A DNA stretch of 64,000 bases, taken from assembly GCA_031400455.1 (NCBI GenBank), contig JANNPX010000033.1, positions 1-64,000 on the forward strand, written 5' to 3'. The notes under the pieces were generated by a model, which did not search any database, was not told where the DNA came from, and saw nothing but the letters and a program-made list of their open reading frames with translations. This DNA comes from JANXYW01 sp031400455 (lineage in GTDB: Bacteria > Chloroflexota > Dehalococcoidia > DSTF01 > JACRBR01). The number at the start of each line of letters is the position of its first letter. Position 1 is the stretch's first letter. Below are positions 47,485 through 56,600 of this stretch, one piece after another. The translations under genes were made by a program, and so were the position numbers.

Positions 47485-48047
47485 AGTTCAGCGACAGCTA
47501 CAGCCCGTGGACGGTCAGCGCGCTGTTCGCCGGCATGGAGGGCGCGCGACGTGCGATCGAAGCGCTGCAGAACGACGGTGTTGAGGCGAACACCATCAGC
47601 CTTTCGGGCGAAGGCGCCGACGCCGCGAAACGCATGGCCAGCTCCCAGCGCAACACCAACGCCAGCGACGCGCCCATCCTGGCGCGTGTGATCTGGCGTT
47701 GCGTGTGGTGGAGCATCGTCGGCGCCGTGCTGGGTGTCGGTGTTGGATTTGCGTTCGGGCTGAGTGGCATGACGTTTCCCGGCACGTCGAACAGCATGGC
47801 GCTGCAGGTCGCGAGCTGGGCGATGTTTCTGCATGTGGCCGGCGCGCTCTGGGGCGCCTACGCCGGGATCAGCAGCGGGCGGGCGTGGGAGTTGACGTTC
47901 CAGCCCGTCGGCGCGGATGGCGGACGGGTGTTCGTGAATGTAGCTGCGGCGAACGAGCACGAGAGCAGGCGCGCGGAACGAGTGCTGCGGTCGAAGTCTC
48001 CGCTCGCAATCCAGCGTGCCGGCGCGACCCTGACCGCACAGAGCTGA
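47478..48047 (+). CDS. membrane protein resembling general stress protein 17M-like proteins
   Basis: This 189-residue protein has an N-terminal soluble part with A-L-F-A-G-M-E-G-A-R-R-A-I-E-A-L-Q-N-D-G, in the style of the 17M/YflT domain (a small alpha/beta module). A central hydrophobic pair of helices follows (~73-95, ~106-128). The start is GTG 47478, overlapping gmk. Function unknown; the YflT-like comparison is tentative. Confidence 0.7.
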   Translation: MVKFSDSYSPWTVSALFAGMEGARRAIEALQNDGVEANTISLSGEGADAAKRMASSQRNTNASDAPILARVIWRCVWWSIVGAVLGVGVGFAFGLSGMTFPGTSNSMALQVASWAMFLHVAGALWGAYAGISSGRAWELTFQPVGADGGRVFVNVAAANEHESRRAERVLRSKSPLAIQRAGATLTAQS

Positions 48048-48070
48048 CGGCTGACGGCTCGATTACGTCA

Positions 48071-48814
48071 CTACCCGGCGCGTACCTTCGTGATCGTGAG
48101 CGGGCTCCATTCGGCGTTGATGCCCTGGCCGTGGCAGCTGACGCTCTTGCCGTCGACGATGTCCTTCTCGGTCATGAGGCCGAGTGCGGCGATGAAGGAC
48201 TCCATCTTTGGAACGTTCACTTCGTGGTTCACGAGCTGGCCCTCGACGTAGAACAGCATCTCGTTGGTGGCCTGGTTGTACGTGATCTTGTAGCGGTGCG
48301 TCTGCTGAGGACCTTTGGGTAGGGGCTGCTCCTTGAAGAGCGCGAAGTACTTGGCCGCTTCGTCGTCCGGCGCCTGCGCGCCCGGGAACGGCAACCGTGC
48401 GTACACCGTCGCGAAGCACTCATTCGAGACGAAGAAGTCGATCGCGAGGCCCGTCGAGAAGTCGAGCAGGTTGACCGAGACAAAGCCGTCGTAGAAGTCA
48501 TCTGGCACGCCGTTCACCTTCACGGCGCGGATCTCCAGTTCGACCGAAATCTCGCCGCCGGGCGGCACCGAGAAGGTCTCGGTCGAGTAGTACATGTGCT
48601 TGGCGTTGTCGAAGAACTGGATCATAGGGTTCGAACGCGTCAGCGGCACGGCGGCGACGCGCAGCCGCCCGTTCTGCACGACGGCGACGGCGTTCGGCTC
48701 GCGGAAGTCCCATCCGGGGAAGCCGCCGATAACCCACTTGGTGTCGGGTTTGAGCAGATCGGCGAACCCGCCGTACTCGATCGATTCAACCGCGCGCTCT
48801 GTATCTGTCGTCAT
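48071..48814 (-). CDS. uncharacterised beta-rich protein (DUF6081-like)
   Basis: The 247-residue protein has no signal or TM. It is rich in beta strands with D-T-K-W-V-I-G-G-F-P-G-W-D at the N-terminus and G-G-E-I-S-V-E-L-E-I-R-A in the middle, suggesting a concanavalin-like/jelly-roll fold similar to DUF6081 proteins (memory-based). GGAGAG lies 7 nt upstream of the ATG. It ends 24 bp from the 47478 gene, convergent. Binding function likely, ligand unknown. Confidence 0.65.
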   Translation of the reverse strand: MTTDTERAVESIEYGGFADLLKPDTKWVIGGFPGWDFREPNAVAVVQNGRLRVAAVPLTRSNPMIQFFDNAKHMYYSTETFSVPPGGEISVELEIRAVKVNGVPDDFYDGFVSVNLLDFSTGLAIDFFVSNECFATVYARLPFPGAQAPDDEAAKYFALFKEQPLPKGPQQTHRYKITYNQATNEMLFYVEGQLVNHEVNVPKMESFIAALGLMTEKDIVDGKSVSCHGQGINAEWSPLTITKVRAG

Positions 48815-48946
48815 CGCACTCTCCGCTGATCTGTACCGGACTTCTGTCAGGCTAGATCACGCAGCCCGCAGCGACGAGCACGCTGATGCGGCCGGTGAAT
48901 AGCGGCTGGACGCTTACCTTCTCCCCGCTGCGTGTCCTTGGAGCTC

Positions 48947-49696
48947 TTACTGGACGAGGCTGTCGTGATCGTGCTCGTCTTCCTCTTCTTCGACGCCCGT
49001 TGTGCGCGGCACGAGGGGCGTAGGACGGTCGTCGTCCTTACGGCGGCTGCGGGGCGGCAGTCCGTCAATGGTCTTGCGCAGGCGCTCGACGTCGGCAGCG
49101 CTTTCGACCACGACTACCAGTACGTTCGCGTCGCGGAGCGCCTGCAGTTCCGGCGCGGAGATCGCGCCATCGATAGTGGCCATCAGCGGCTTGCGTGTCA
49201 TGGCGAAGATGCGCCGCAGATCGATCTGCTTGCGGACCGTCAGCGGCGCCGCGATCGCGCCGACGTCAATCGCATCGAGATGGAACGACTCCAGCGTACG
49301 CACGTCGTTGTCAGGGAAGTCGGACGGCAGCGTCAGGACGTAACCGATCTTCTCATCCAGCAGCGCGGTCGCGGCAGCCGCATTCGGATCGAAGACCACG
49401 AAGTCGTAGCCCGCTTCGCGATACTGCGTAGCTTCGTTCAACACCGTGCCGGCGATGCGCGCACCGGCGATGGCGCCGTTGACTCCGCCGCCCGACGTAG
49501 CCGCGACAGGCGACTTGGCGGATCCAGCGATCACTACGTCGGCGCCGCGCTGCGCCAGTTCGGCAGCGCCTTGCGCATCAGGCGCCGCGCCGGCCAGCAC
49601 CATCGTCGAAACGACAGCCGCCTTCGCGGAGCCGAAGCCGATGGCCTGCGGCTCGCTGCGGGCAGCCTGCTTGATCTTGTCGGCGAGTTTACTCAA
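48947..49696 (-). CDS. uncharacterised TIM-barrel-like protein
   Basis: The ~249-residue protein starts at a proposed TTG (L-S-K-L-A-D-K-I-K-Q-A-A-R). It shows repeated beta/alpha units with strand ends A-V-V-S-T-M-V-L-A-G, A-D-V-V-I-A-G-S, Y-D-F-V-V-F-D-P and P-L-M-A-T-I-D-G, compatible with a TIM barrel. The C-terminal tail is acidic (E-E-E-E-D-E-H-D-H-D). GGGAGA lies 6 nt upstream of the TTG; a longer frame starts at 49768. Family not recognised. Confidence 0.68.
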   Translation of the reverse strand: MSKLADKIKQAARSEPQAIGFGSAKAAVVSTMVLAGAAPDAQGAAELAQRGADVVIAGSAKSPVAATSGGGVNGAIAGARIAGTVLNEATQYREAGYDFVVFDPNAAAATALLDEKIGYVLTLPSDFPDNDVRTLESFHLDAIDVGAIAAPLTVRKQIDLRRIFAMTRKPLMATIDGAISAPELQALRDANVLVVVVESAADVERLRKTIDGLPPRSRRKDDDRPTPLVPRTTGVEEEEDEHDHDSLVQ

Positions 49697-49783
49697 GGAG
49701 AATCTCCCACCATCAGGTCCTGTGACATAGCACAACCGGGCACCGCATGACCAGCGCCCGGTTGGCAAACAATCAACTGAGGA

Positions 49784-50857
49784 CTACGGGGTATCGATTG
49801 CTTCGCGCATGGACTGCGTGACGTGCGCTTCGTGGCCCCGGTACGTCGCCGCTTCGAGCGTGAGTAGATACTTCTTGAGCTGCGCCTCTCGCAGAGCCTT
49901 CAGCCCCTCCTTGCCCTTCACGACTGTGTCGCCCATCGCGAGGATGAACGCTTCGCGCAGCGGCGTGTCGCGCTTGAGGTCGGCTGCCATCATGATCTCG
50001 CCGCGCTCCAGCCAGGTGCGGACGTTGCGGCGCTTCTGCTCGTCGCCGACCAGCAGGTAGTAGCGCAGGTGCTCGATGCCGAACGCAAGATGGCGTCGCA
50101 GGTCGTTGGCCGTGAGCTCGAACAGCTGGCGGTCGGCCTGCGAGCGGCCGATCTTGTTGCCGGCCTCACACACAGCGAGCAGGAACGATCCACGGATGAT
50201 GTTCATGTAGATGATCATCTCGGTGAACTTGAAGGACGCGTACACCGTGCGGTTGAAGAATCCCGGCGTCTGTACGCCGAGGCCGCCGCCGTTCGCCAGT
50301 GCCCGCTTGCGGAACGCTTCGACGTGGCGCGCGTGGTCGAACACCTGCGTCGACAGATACAGTTTCACCTCGTGGAAGCCGTAGGAGATGCTCTTGAGGC
50401 GACCCATCAGCACCTGAGTGGAGTTGTAGGACTGCTCGGAGATATTCGACACGATCTGGTCGATCGCGGCTTCGATGTGGTCGGCGAGGGGTTCGATTGA
50501 GCCCCAAGAGATCTGCGTCGCGGGCTTCCACTGCTCCTTGATGCCGAGCTCGTAGAGGTCGGCGGAGTTCTCGGCCCAGACATCGCACTTGTTGAAGATG
50601 GTGTATGGCGCGGGCAGGCCCATGTCCTTTGACGGGTAGGAGCCACGCGGCGTGTCGTTCTCGTACGGCCAGACGTCGGGCACCCAGGCGTAGGCGCCTG
50701 CGTCGGCGAGCCGGAGGGTGAATCCCTCGGCGCCGATGACAGGCATGGGGGGGCGCTCGGTCGGCACCTTCGCCCAGCTCATGTCGAGCGTCGGCAGCGT
50801 AAGGACGCCGGGGATCTGGGGCGCGAGCGGCTCTGTCGTCGTTTCTGCGTCTGCCAT
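49784..50857 (-). CDS. ferritin-like R2-type protein lacking the diiron ligands (pseudoenzyme partner)
   Basis: The 357-residue protein is homologous to the diiron protein at 51000-52082 (shared V-E/D-x-F-R-K-R-A-L-A-N-G and F-T-E-M segments) but its metal site is gone. The four carboxylate positions are Ser143, His175 (D-H-A-R-H in place of D-E-A-R-H), Gly223 and Leu253 (D-L-R-R-H in place of D-E-S-R-H). The two His (178, 256) remain. The start is the ATG at 50857; the longer frame runs through a palindromic repeat. It is reminiscent of the non-catalytic beta subunits of bacterial multicomponent monooxygenases. Likely pairs with its neighbour (inference). Confidence 0.82.
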   Translation of the reverse strand: MADAETTTEPLAPQIPGVLTLPTLDMSWAKVPTERPPMPVIGAEGFTLRLADAGAYAWVPDVWPYENDTPRGSYPSKDMGLPAPYTIFNKCDVWAENSADLYELGIKEQWKPATQISWGSIEPLADHIEAAIDQIVSNISEQSYNSTQVLMGRLKSISYGFHEVKLYLSTQVFDHARHVEAFRKRALANGGGLGVQTPGFFNRTVYASFKFTEMIIYMNIIRGSFLLAVCEAGNKIGRSQADRQLFELTANDLRRHLAFGIEHLRYYLLVGDEQKRRNVRTWLERGEIMMAADLKRDTPLREAFILAMGDTVVKGKEGLKALREAQLKKYLLTLEAATYRGHEAHVTQSMREAIDTP

Positions 50858-50895
50858 GAGTGTTGTCCTGTCCTTCGGGTACTTGTGCCCGATGT

Positions 50896-50920
50896 GGGTA
50901 CGGCGCACCGTACCCCTACG
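50896..50920. repeat. palindromic repeat of the CCCTACG family
   Basis: GGGTACGG-CGCA-CCGTACCC is a perfect 8-bp stem with a 4-nt loop, followed by CTACG. Same layout as 14165-14189. It lies between the two ferritin-like genes, upstream of the 50857 start. Confidence 0.7.
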
Positions 50921-50999
50921 CGTCGATTGCTCCGCAAACCGTCGTGCCGGGCGCCATCGCCCACTGAGAGCGCGCACCCTACCGTGACGCGCGCGTCGA

Positions 51000-52082
51000 T
51001 TAGTTCTTCGCCGGATCCAGCAGCATGGCCATGAAGGGGTTCATGCGCTGGCGGCGGTCGCCGAGGCCGACAACGTCGAGCCGGTGCATGTACTCGTTCA
51101 CCTGGCGCTTGCGGATGGCCAGCAGCTTGCCGTAGCCCTCGCGCAGCTGCGCTTCCGTCGTGCCACCACCGAGCAGGATCGCCAGCGCCTCGCCGGTTTC
51201 GCCGCCACCGGTCAGACCGGCCTGGGTCGATCCGGCGCCGAGGTTGCCCTCCATGCGGTCCAGGTACGTGTGGATCTCGTCGCGGCGTTCCGGTTGCGTC
51301 TCCATGACGTACTTCATGTGCATGACGCCGAAGGCGACGTGGCGGCTCTCGTCCTGGGCCGCGAGACGGAACATACGCTTGTCGACTTCGGTCTGCGCGA
51401 ACATTTCGCCCATGCGGAACATCGACTGGACGAAGCCTTCACCGACGAGGTGGAGCGTCGACGCCATTTCCGTGAAGTCCTGCGCGACCAGCAGGCCGAT
51501 TGCACCCGGCCCTGCCTTCAGCAGGCCGATGCCGTTCGCGAGCGCGCGCTTGCGGAAGACATCGAGGTGGCGAGCTTCGTCCATGATCTGGCTGGCCAGG
51601 AACATGCCGACTTCGAAGAACTCACCGCTGATGTTTGGGGCGTACATGCCGGGCACGTCGCCGGCGATGAACTCGACTTGCGTGAGGAATGTGCAGAGCT
51701 GCGACATTGCCAGCTCCATCTCCTCCGGCAGTTGGGGCAACTCCGCCCACGGGATGTCGGTCGCGCTGCTCCACTGGCGCTGTACGGCCTCTTCGTAGAG
51801 GAGCATGGCGGAGTCGGACCACGATGAGGACTTGTCGCCCCAGTGGTTCGACGAGCGCTGCTGATCGCTGCGGGGCGCCGCGCCGCGCATGCGGCCGCTC
51901 TGGTTGTCCGTGTGCGTCGGAATGTCGCCATACGTCTGAGTGGCGATGTCCTCGAGCGTGAGGCCGCGGCGCCCGCCCGCGACGCGGAGCCCGCGCTCCG
52001 CTGCCGGCTTGTCGAGCCATGACAGGTCGAGGTCTTCGCCGGCGGTCTCTTTGCGCAGCTCTGTAAGGATCTGGGAGTCCAT
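51000..52082 (-). CDS. ferritin-like R2-type diiron (or Mn/Fe) oxidase/oxygenase
   Basis: The 360-residue protein has a full four-helix dimetal site: Glu137 (Q-V-E-F-I), Glu169/His172 (D-E-A-R-H), Glu215 (V-G-E-G-F) and Glu245/His248 (D-E-S-R-H). This is the pattern of ribonucleotide reductase R2, R2lox and AurF-like N-oxygenases. No partner RNR large subunit is nearby, so an oxygenase or oxidase role is more likely than RNR. AGGAG lies ~9 nt before the ATG. The downstream gene on the same strand is a ligandless paralog. Confidence 0.87.
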   Translation of the reverse strand: MDSQILTELRKETAGEDLDLSWLDKPAAERGLRVAGGRRGLTLEDIATQTYGDIPTHTDNQSGRMRGAAPRSDQQRSSNHWGDKSSSWSDSAMLLYEEAVQRQWSSATDIPWAELPQLPEEMELAMSQLCTFLTQVEFIAGDVPGMYAPNISGEFFEVGMFLASQIMDEARHLDVFRKRALANGIGLLKAGPGAIGLLVAQDFTEMASTLHLVGEGFVQSMFRMGEMFAQTEVDKRMFRLAAQDESRHVAFGVMHMKYVMETQPERRDEIHTYLDRMEGNLGAGSTQAGLTGGGETGEALAILLGGGTTEAQLREGYGKLLAIRKRQVNEYMHRLDVVGLGDRRQRMNPFMAMLLDPAKN

Positions 52083-52296
52083 GTGAAATTCTCCTACATC
52101 GGATTCGCGGCGTGTGCCGTGGCTCCTAGGATACGACTCTAGGAGGGCTGCGATCCACTGTTTTCGGCCCTTATTTTTGTGTCCGCTTAGTCAAGGAGTA
52201 GGGGCCGAGAGGCACGGGCGCCGGCAGAGCAGGCCACTCGGACCCGACGCTCGTCTGGACGACGAACCGGCGCCGGACCAGGCTCATCGGCTCGAA

Positions 52297-53583
52297 CTAG
52301 TACTCACCCGCAAGATCGCGCTTGCCTTCGGCGCTGGCGAGCGCGGCGTGGTTGAGGATGTTGCGGGACATCGACGACTCTTCCAGCTTCGAGCGCGCGG
52401 CGTAGATGTCGGCGCGGAGCGCGTGCGACTCCTTCGACGCGGGCTCCGCGAGCACGGCGAACTCGATGATGTGGCAGGCGAGGCGGAGGTTGCCTTCGGC
52501 TTTCAGCGCAGCCGCACGCTCCAGCACCTTGTCGATGCCGCCGGCCATCGACACCCACTCACGGGCCTGTTCGGCGCGGGGTGCGGGCAGCAGGTTGTCA
52601 GGCTCGCCGTCGTACCAGCCGCCGTAGAGGCGCCAGATGTTGCGCAGGATGAACTGCGGGTGGTCGTACACCGGACGCAGGTACGGCTTCGCGAGCAGGT
52701 GCTCCGGCATCTGCACTTCGTGGAGCACGCGGTCGAGCGGCGCGCCGGCGTTCATCAGCGCCAGCACCTGCGCCTCGAGCGAGTCGAGCAGATCGGCGGT
52801 GTCGGTGAGCGCCACGCGGATGCGGTCGGCGCCGAAGATCGGCAGGCCGTGGCCGGGGATCATCGTCTCGGCGCCAAGCGCCGTCATCTTGCGTAGAGCC
52901 GCCGCCCATTCGCCGGCGAAGCGCTGCACCTTCTGCGGGTTGCCGGCGTTCGATGCGGCCCAGATGAAGAGATCGCCGGGCGCGAGGATCTTGCGCTCGG
53001 GGATCCATGTCCACGTCGCGTCGTCGGTCTCTCCGCGGCCGTGGTTGAGCTCGAAGGTGAGTTCGCCGCTGCGGAAGGTAAGGCGGTCGTGGTAGGCGAC
53101 ATCAGGGTAGCGGTAGTGCTCGGGCCACTCGAAGCGCGCGACGGGGAAGGCGAACTGGCGGACGTTGATCGCGCCGTTCCAGCCGCGCGTCTTCTTGTAG
53201 CGATCGAAGTTGGCGCCGAGGCCGGCGTGCCCGTAGACGAGGGGGCGCGCCCAGCGCTTCTCATCGGCTTCGCGCTCGAAAGGACCGACGCCGAAGATGT
53301 GGTCGACGTGGTGATGCGAGAATACGGCCGCCGCGAGCGGGGTGTCGGGACGCCACTTGCGCACGGCCTCGTGCAACGCGTTCGTATCGGTGACGGCGCC
53401 GGTATCGAGCATGACGAGCGCTTCGCCCGTGTCGATCGTGTTGGCACTCGCGAAGCCCTTGTAGAAGAGCACGCCGGGCAGGATCTCGTCGCCCTCACGG
53501 AACTGCGCGGTAACGGGATGAGCTTCGCCAGACGTGAGGTTACCCGTCCACAAACGCTCTGCAAGATCGCGGATATCTGCCAT
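52297..53583 (-). CDS. metallo-beta-lactamase-fold alkylsulfatase-like hydrolase
   Basis: The 428-residue protein has the metal motif F-S-H-H-H-V-D-H (HxHxDH) at ~90, further ligands N-H-G-R-G-E-T-D-D and P-G-H-G, and a C-terminal helical region with E-W-V-S-M-A-G-G. This matches the type III alkylsulfatase (SdsA1/Pdc) organisation with a dimerisation domain. It may remove sulfate from alkyl sulfates; non-sulfatase relatives exist. GGAGG precedes the ATG by 7 nt. The 214 bp before the diiron gene's start region show nothing else. Confidence 0.87.
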   Translation of the reverse strand: MADIRDLAERLWTGNLTSGEAHPVTAQFREGDEILPGVLFYKGFASANTIDTGEALVMLDTGAVTDTNALHEAVRKWRPDTPLAAAVFSHHHVDHIFGVGPFEREADEKRWARPLVYGHAGLGANFDRYKKTRGWNGAINVRQFAFPVARFEWPEHYRYPDVAYHDRLTFRSGELTFELNHGRGETDDATWTWIPERKILAPGDLFIWAASNAGNPQKVQRFAGEWAAALRKMTALGAETMIPGHGLPIFGADRIRVALTDTADLLDSLEAQVLALMNAGAPLDRVLHEVQMPEHLLAKPYLRPVYDHPQFILRNIWRLYGGWYDGEPDNLLPAPRAEQAREWVSMAGGIDKVLERAAALKAEGNLRLACHIIEFAVLAEPASKESHALRADIYAARSKLEESSMSRNILNHAALASAEGKRDLAGEY

Positions 53584-53684
53584 GGCGCGTTCCTCCTTCA
53601 GCTAGGCGTTGGGTGAGCGTAGATCACGCGTCCGCTACGGGCGAATCCTGCACAGACTGAGCAACCGAGTAGTTCGGGCGGCCC

Positions 53685-56600
53685 CTACGGAGTTGGCGCG
53701 GGTGCAGCGGGAGCGTGCGGCGAGACTCGCTCGCTCGCGAGGATGTCGCGCAGATCGTTGTCGCCGGCTTCCGGGCGCACGACGATGTTACGGCCTTCTT
53801 CTACGGCGATCGGCAGACCATCGCGGAAGATGACGGCGTTGTTGTGCAAGGCGGAGACGCGGGCGCCGGGCGTGATGATGCCGGCGAGGTTGAGCGGATC
53901 GGCGGCGTTGATGCGGACGATGTCGCCGGTGCGCTCTTCGCGCCGAACGCGCCGCAATCCCTCGACCGCTTCGGGCAACGCGTACTGTTCGCCGATGAAC
54001 CCCGCGACGAAGCGGCCTCCACGCGCGGTTCCGCGCGCCTCCATACGGCGCAGCGCGCGCACGACGTCGCGCCATGGAACGGCGAAGTTCTCGCGCGCGA
54101 CGAGATCGCGAAAGACCACGCCGTATCGTGCCAGCAGTTGCTCGGCGACCGACTCCGCCAACTCGTCCGCCGGCGATGGCTCCGGTTGAAAGCGGTGCAC
54201 GATCGACCAGCGTCCTTGGGGCGATGTCGAGCGCGGCAATCGCGTGCCGGACTGGCGGCTGTGACGGCGGGCAGAGCGCGCACGCGACGAGCCGGCCGGC
54301 GTCATGATCTGGCGGAGCGACTGGAAGCCGTCACCAGCGACGAGTCCGCGGGCGACAAGGTCCCACAGTGCCTCTTCGAGCTGCACGGGAAGTTGCCGGC
54401 TCGCCGCGGCAAGGTCTTCGAAGAAGAGTGCGCCGTGCTGGCGCAACGCGTCGAGCGTAGCGGCGGCGGCGCCGGTCGCCGGATCCTCCGGCTGCTGCGC
54501 GCCGCGTACGGTCTCGAGCAGCCGGCCGAGATCGCGGCGCAGGGCGAGCGTGATCGGCGTTGCGCGCTGGGGCGATGCACCTCGACCGGGCGTGCCGGTC
54601 GTCTTCTTCAGCGAAAGCCGCGCCCAGGCCACGTCGCCGGCGAGGCACAACTCGTCGAGCCATTGCGGGTTGTAGTTGACGACACGCATCGGCAGGACGT
54701 CGCGCTCCCACGCCACGGCGGCCACCTCGAAACCCTGTAGCTGCGCAATCGCTTCGAGCACGCCCCGCTTCCCCTCGAGCCGCCGCGGCCCGGCGACGTG
54801 CTGGCGCGCGAAGAGATAGCGCATGAAGTCTTGCGCCGTGACGGGCTCGATCTCGCTACGGAGGCGATCGAGCGTAAGCCGGTGGATGCGCGCGAGGAGG
54901 CGCCGGTCGCACCACTCGTCGATCTTCGTGTCCGGCGTGAACGAGCCGCGCAGCACGATGCCTTCGCCCTCAAGCCGGGCGAGCGCCGACGTGACTTCGC
55001 CCGGAGTGAGGGAGAGCATCGATGCGATGGCATCAGCGGTCGCGGGGCCGAGATACTCCATGTGGCCGCGCACGGCCAGCAGCACCGCATCATCGCGCGA
55101 CGGCGAAGGCGCGTCGATGTGGTCCGGCAAGCGCACGGGCGGATCGATCGCCGCGCCGGGATAGAGCTGTTCGATGGCGTGGAGATGCTCCGCCGCGAAC
55201 CAGCACTCGCCTGCGGGCGTGGACACCACGGAAGCGCGGTCGGCCGCGATGCGGGTTCGGAGCCAGGAAGACGCGTCGGCAGATCGCTCCTGGCCGCCGG
55301 ACGCCGGTAGCACAATGACGCCGAGCAGCAGGTCGTGCAGCTCGTCCGCGTCGCGCGGGTCGGGGCGGGCTTCGTCGCGCACGCGCTCGATCGCGGCGGC
55401 ATCGAGCTGGCCGAGATCGCGCTGGCTCTCCGGCAGGGTGCGGCGCAGCGTGACGGCGCGCGCGCGGCGCTCCTCGAGCGGCGCATTGTCGAGGAACGCG
55501 TACGGCTTCGCGTTCAGGATCTCGTGCGCGAACGGCGACGGCTCGGTGGTGTCCCGCGCGTGCATGCGGATCTCGCCGCGCTCGATACGCTCGAACACGG
55601 CCTCCAACCGGTCGACGTCCATCGCTTCGTGCAGGCAGTCGCGCACGGTCTGGCGGGTGAGTGGGTGATCGGGGATCTGCAGCGGCCCGGTGAGATTCTC
55701 CTGGCAGCCGACCTGCTCAGGGAACACCGCAGCCAGCAGATCGTCGGATCGCATCCGCTGGATCGGCGGCGGCACCCGCTTGCCGGCGTTGCTGCGCAGG
55801 ATCTGCAACGAACGCGTCGCGTTCCAGCGCCAGCGAGCGCCCCACATCGGCGCGTAGAGGATGGCCTGCTCCAACGACGTACGGACGTTGTTCGCGCGCA
55901 CGAATGAGAACGCGTCTTCGAGCGGGAAGCTGTGCTGCGGACCCATCGACAGCACGACGGCGTCATCGGTGGCGGCGGCCTGCAGTTCGAAATCGAAGTT
56001 CACGCAGAAGCGCTTGCGTAGCGCCAGCCCGAAGCCGCGATTCACGCGCCCGCCGAACGGCGCATGCACGACGAGCTGCATGCCGCCCGCGTCATCGAAG
56101 AAGCGCTCGAAGACGATGTCCGTGTCGGACGGGACCACGCCGAGCGCCGCGCGCTCCGCGGCGACGTAGTCGACGATCTGCTGCGCACCGAGCTCGTCAA
56201 GCGCGCACTCGCTCCGGAGCCAGGCGACGGCGTCGCCCCGGTCGAGATGCTCGGCGATGTCACGACGGAGCCGGCTCACTTCCTCGGACAGCTCCCATGT
56301 GCGTCCCGGAGCCTCGCCGAGCCAGAACGGGATGCTGGGCGGACGGCCCTGCGCGTCCTCGACGCGGAGCACGCCGCGGGCTGATTCGACGCGGCGTATC
56401 TTCCACGAGTGCGAGCCCAGCACGAAGACGTCCCCCGCCATGCTCTCGATAGCCCAGTCCTCGTTGACGGTGCCGATGAACGTCTCGTCGGGATCCAGAA
56501 TCACGCGATAGTCGGCGACTTCGGGGATGGCGCCGCCGCAGGTGATGGCTGTGATACGAGCGGCACGTCGCCCGCGCAGCGTGCGGTTGATGCGATCGCG

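Noticed and set aside
51000..52082. R2-type protein as the ribonucleotide reductase small subunit
   Set aside because: No large subunit nearby and the partner gene is a ligandless paralog; only a diiron/dimetal oxidase can be supported.
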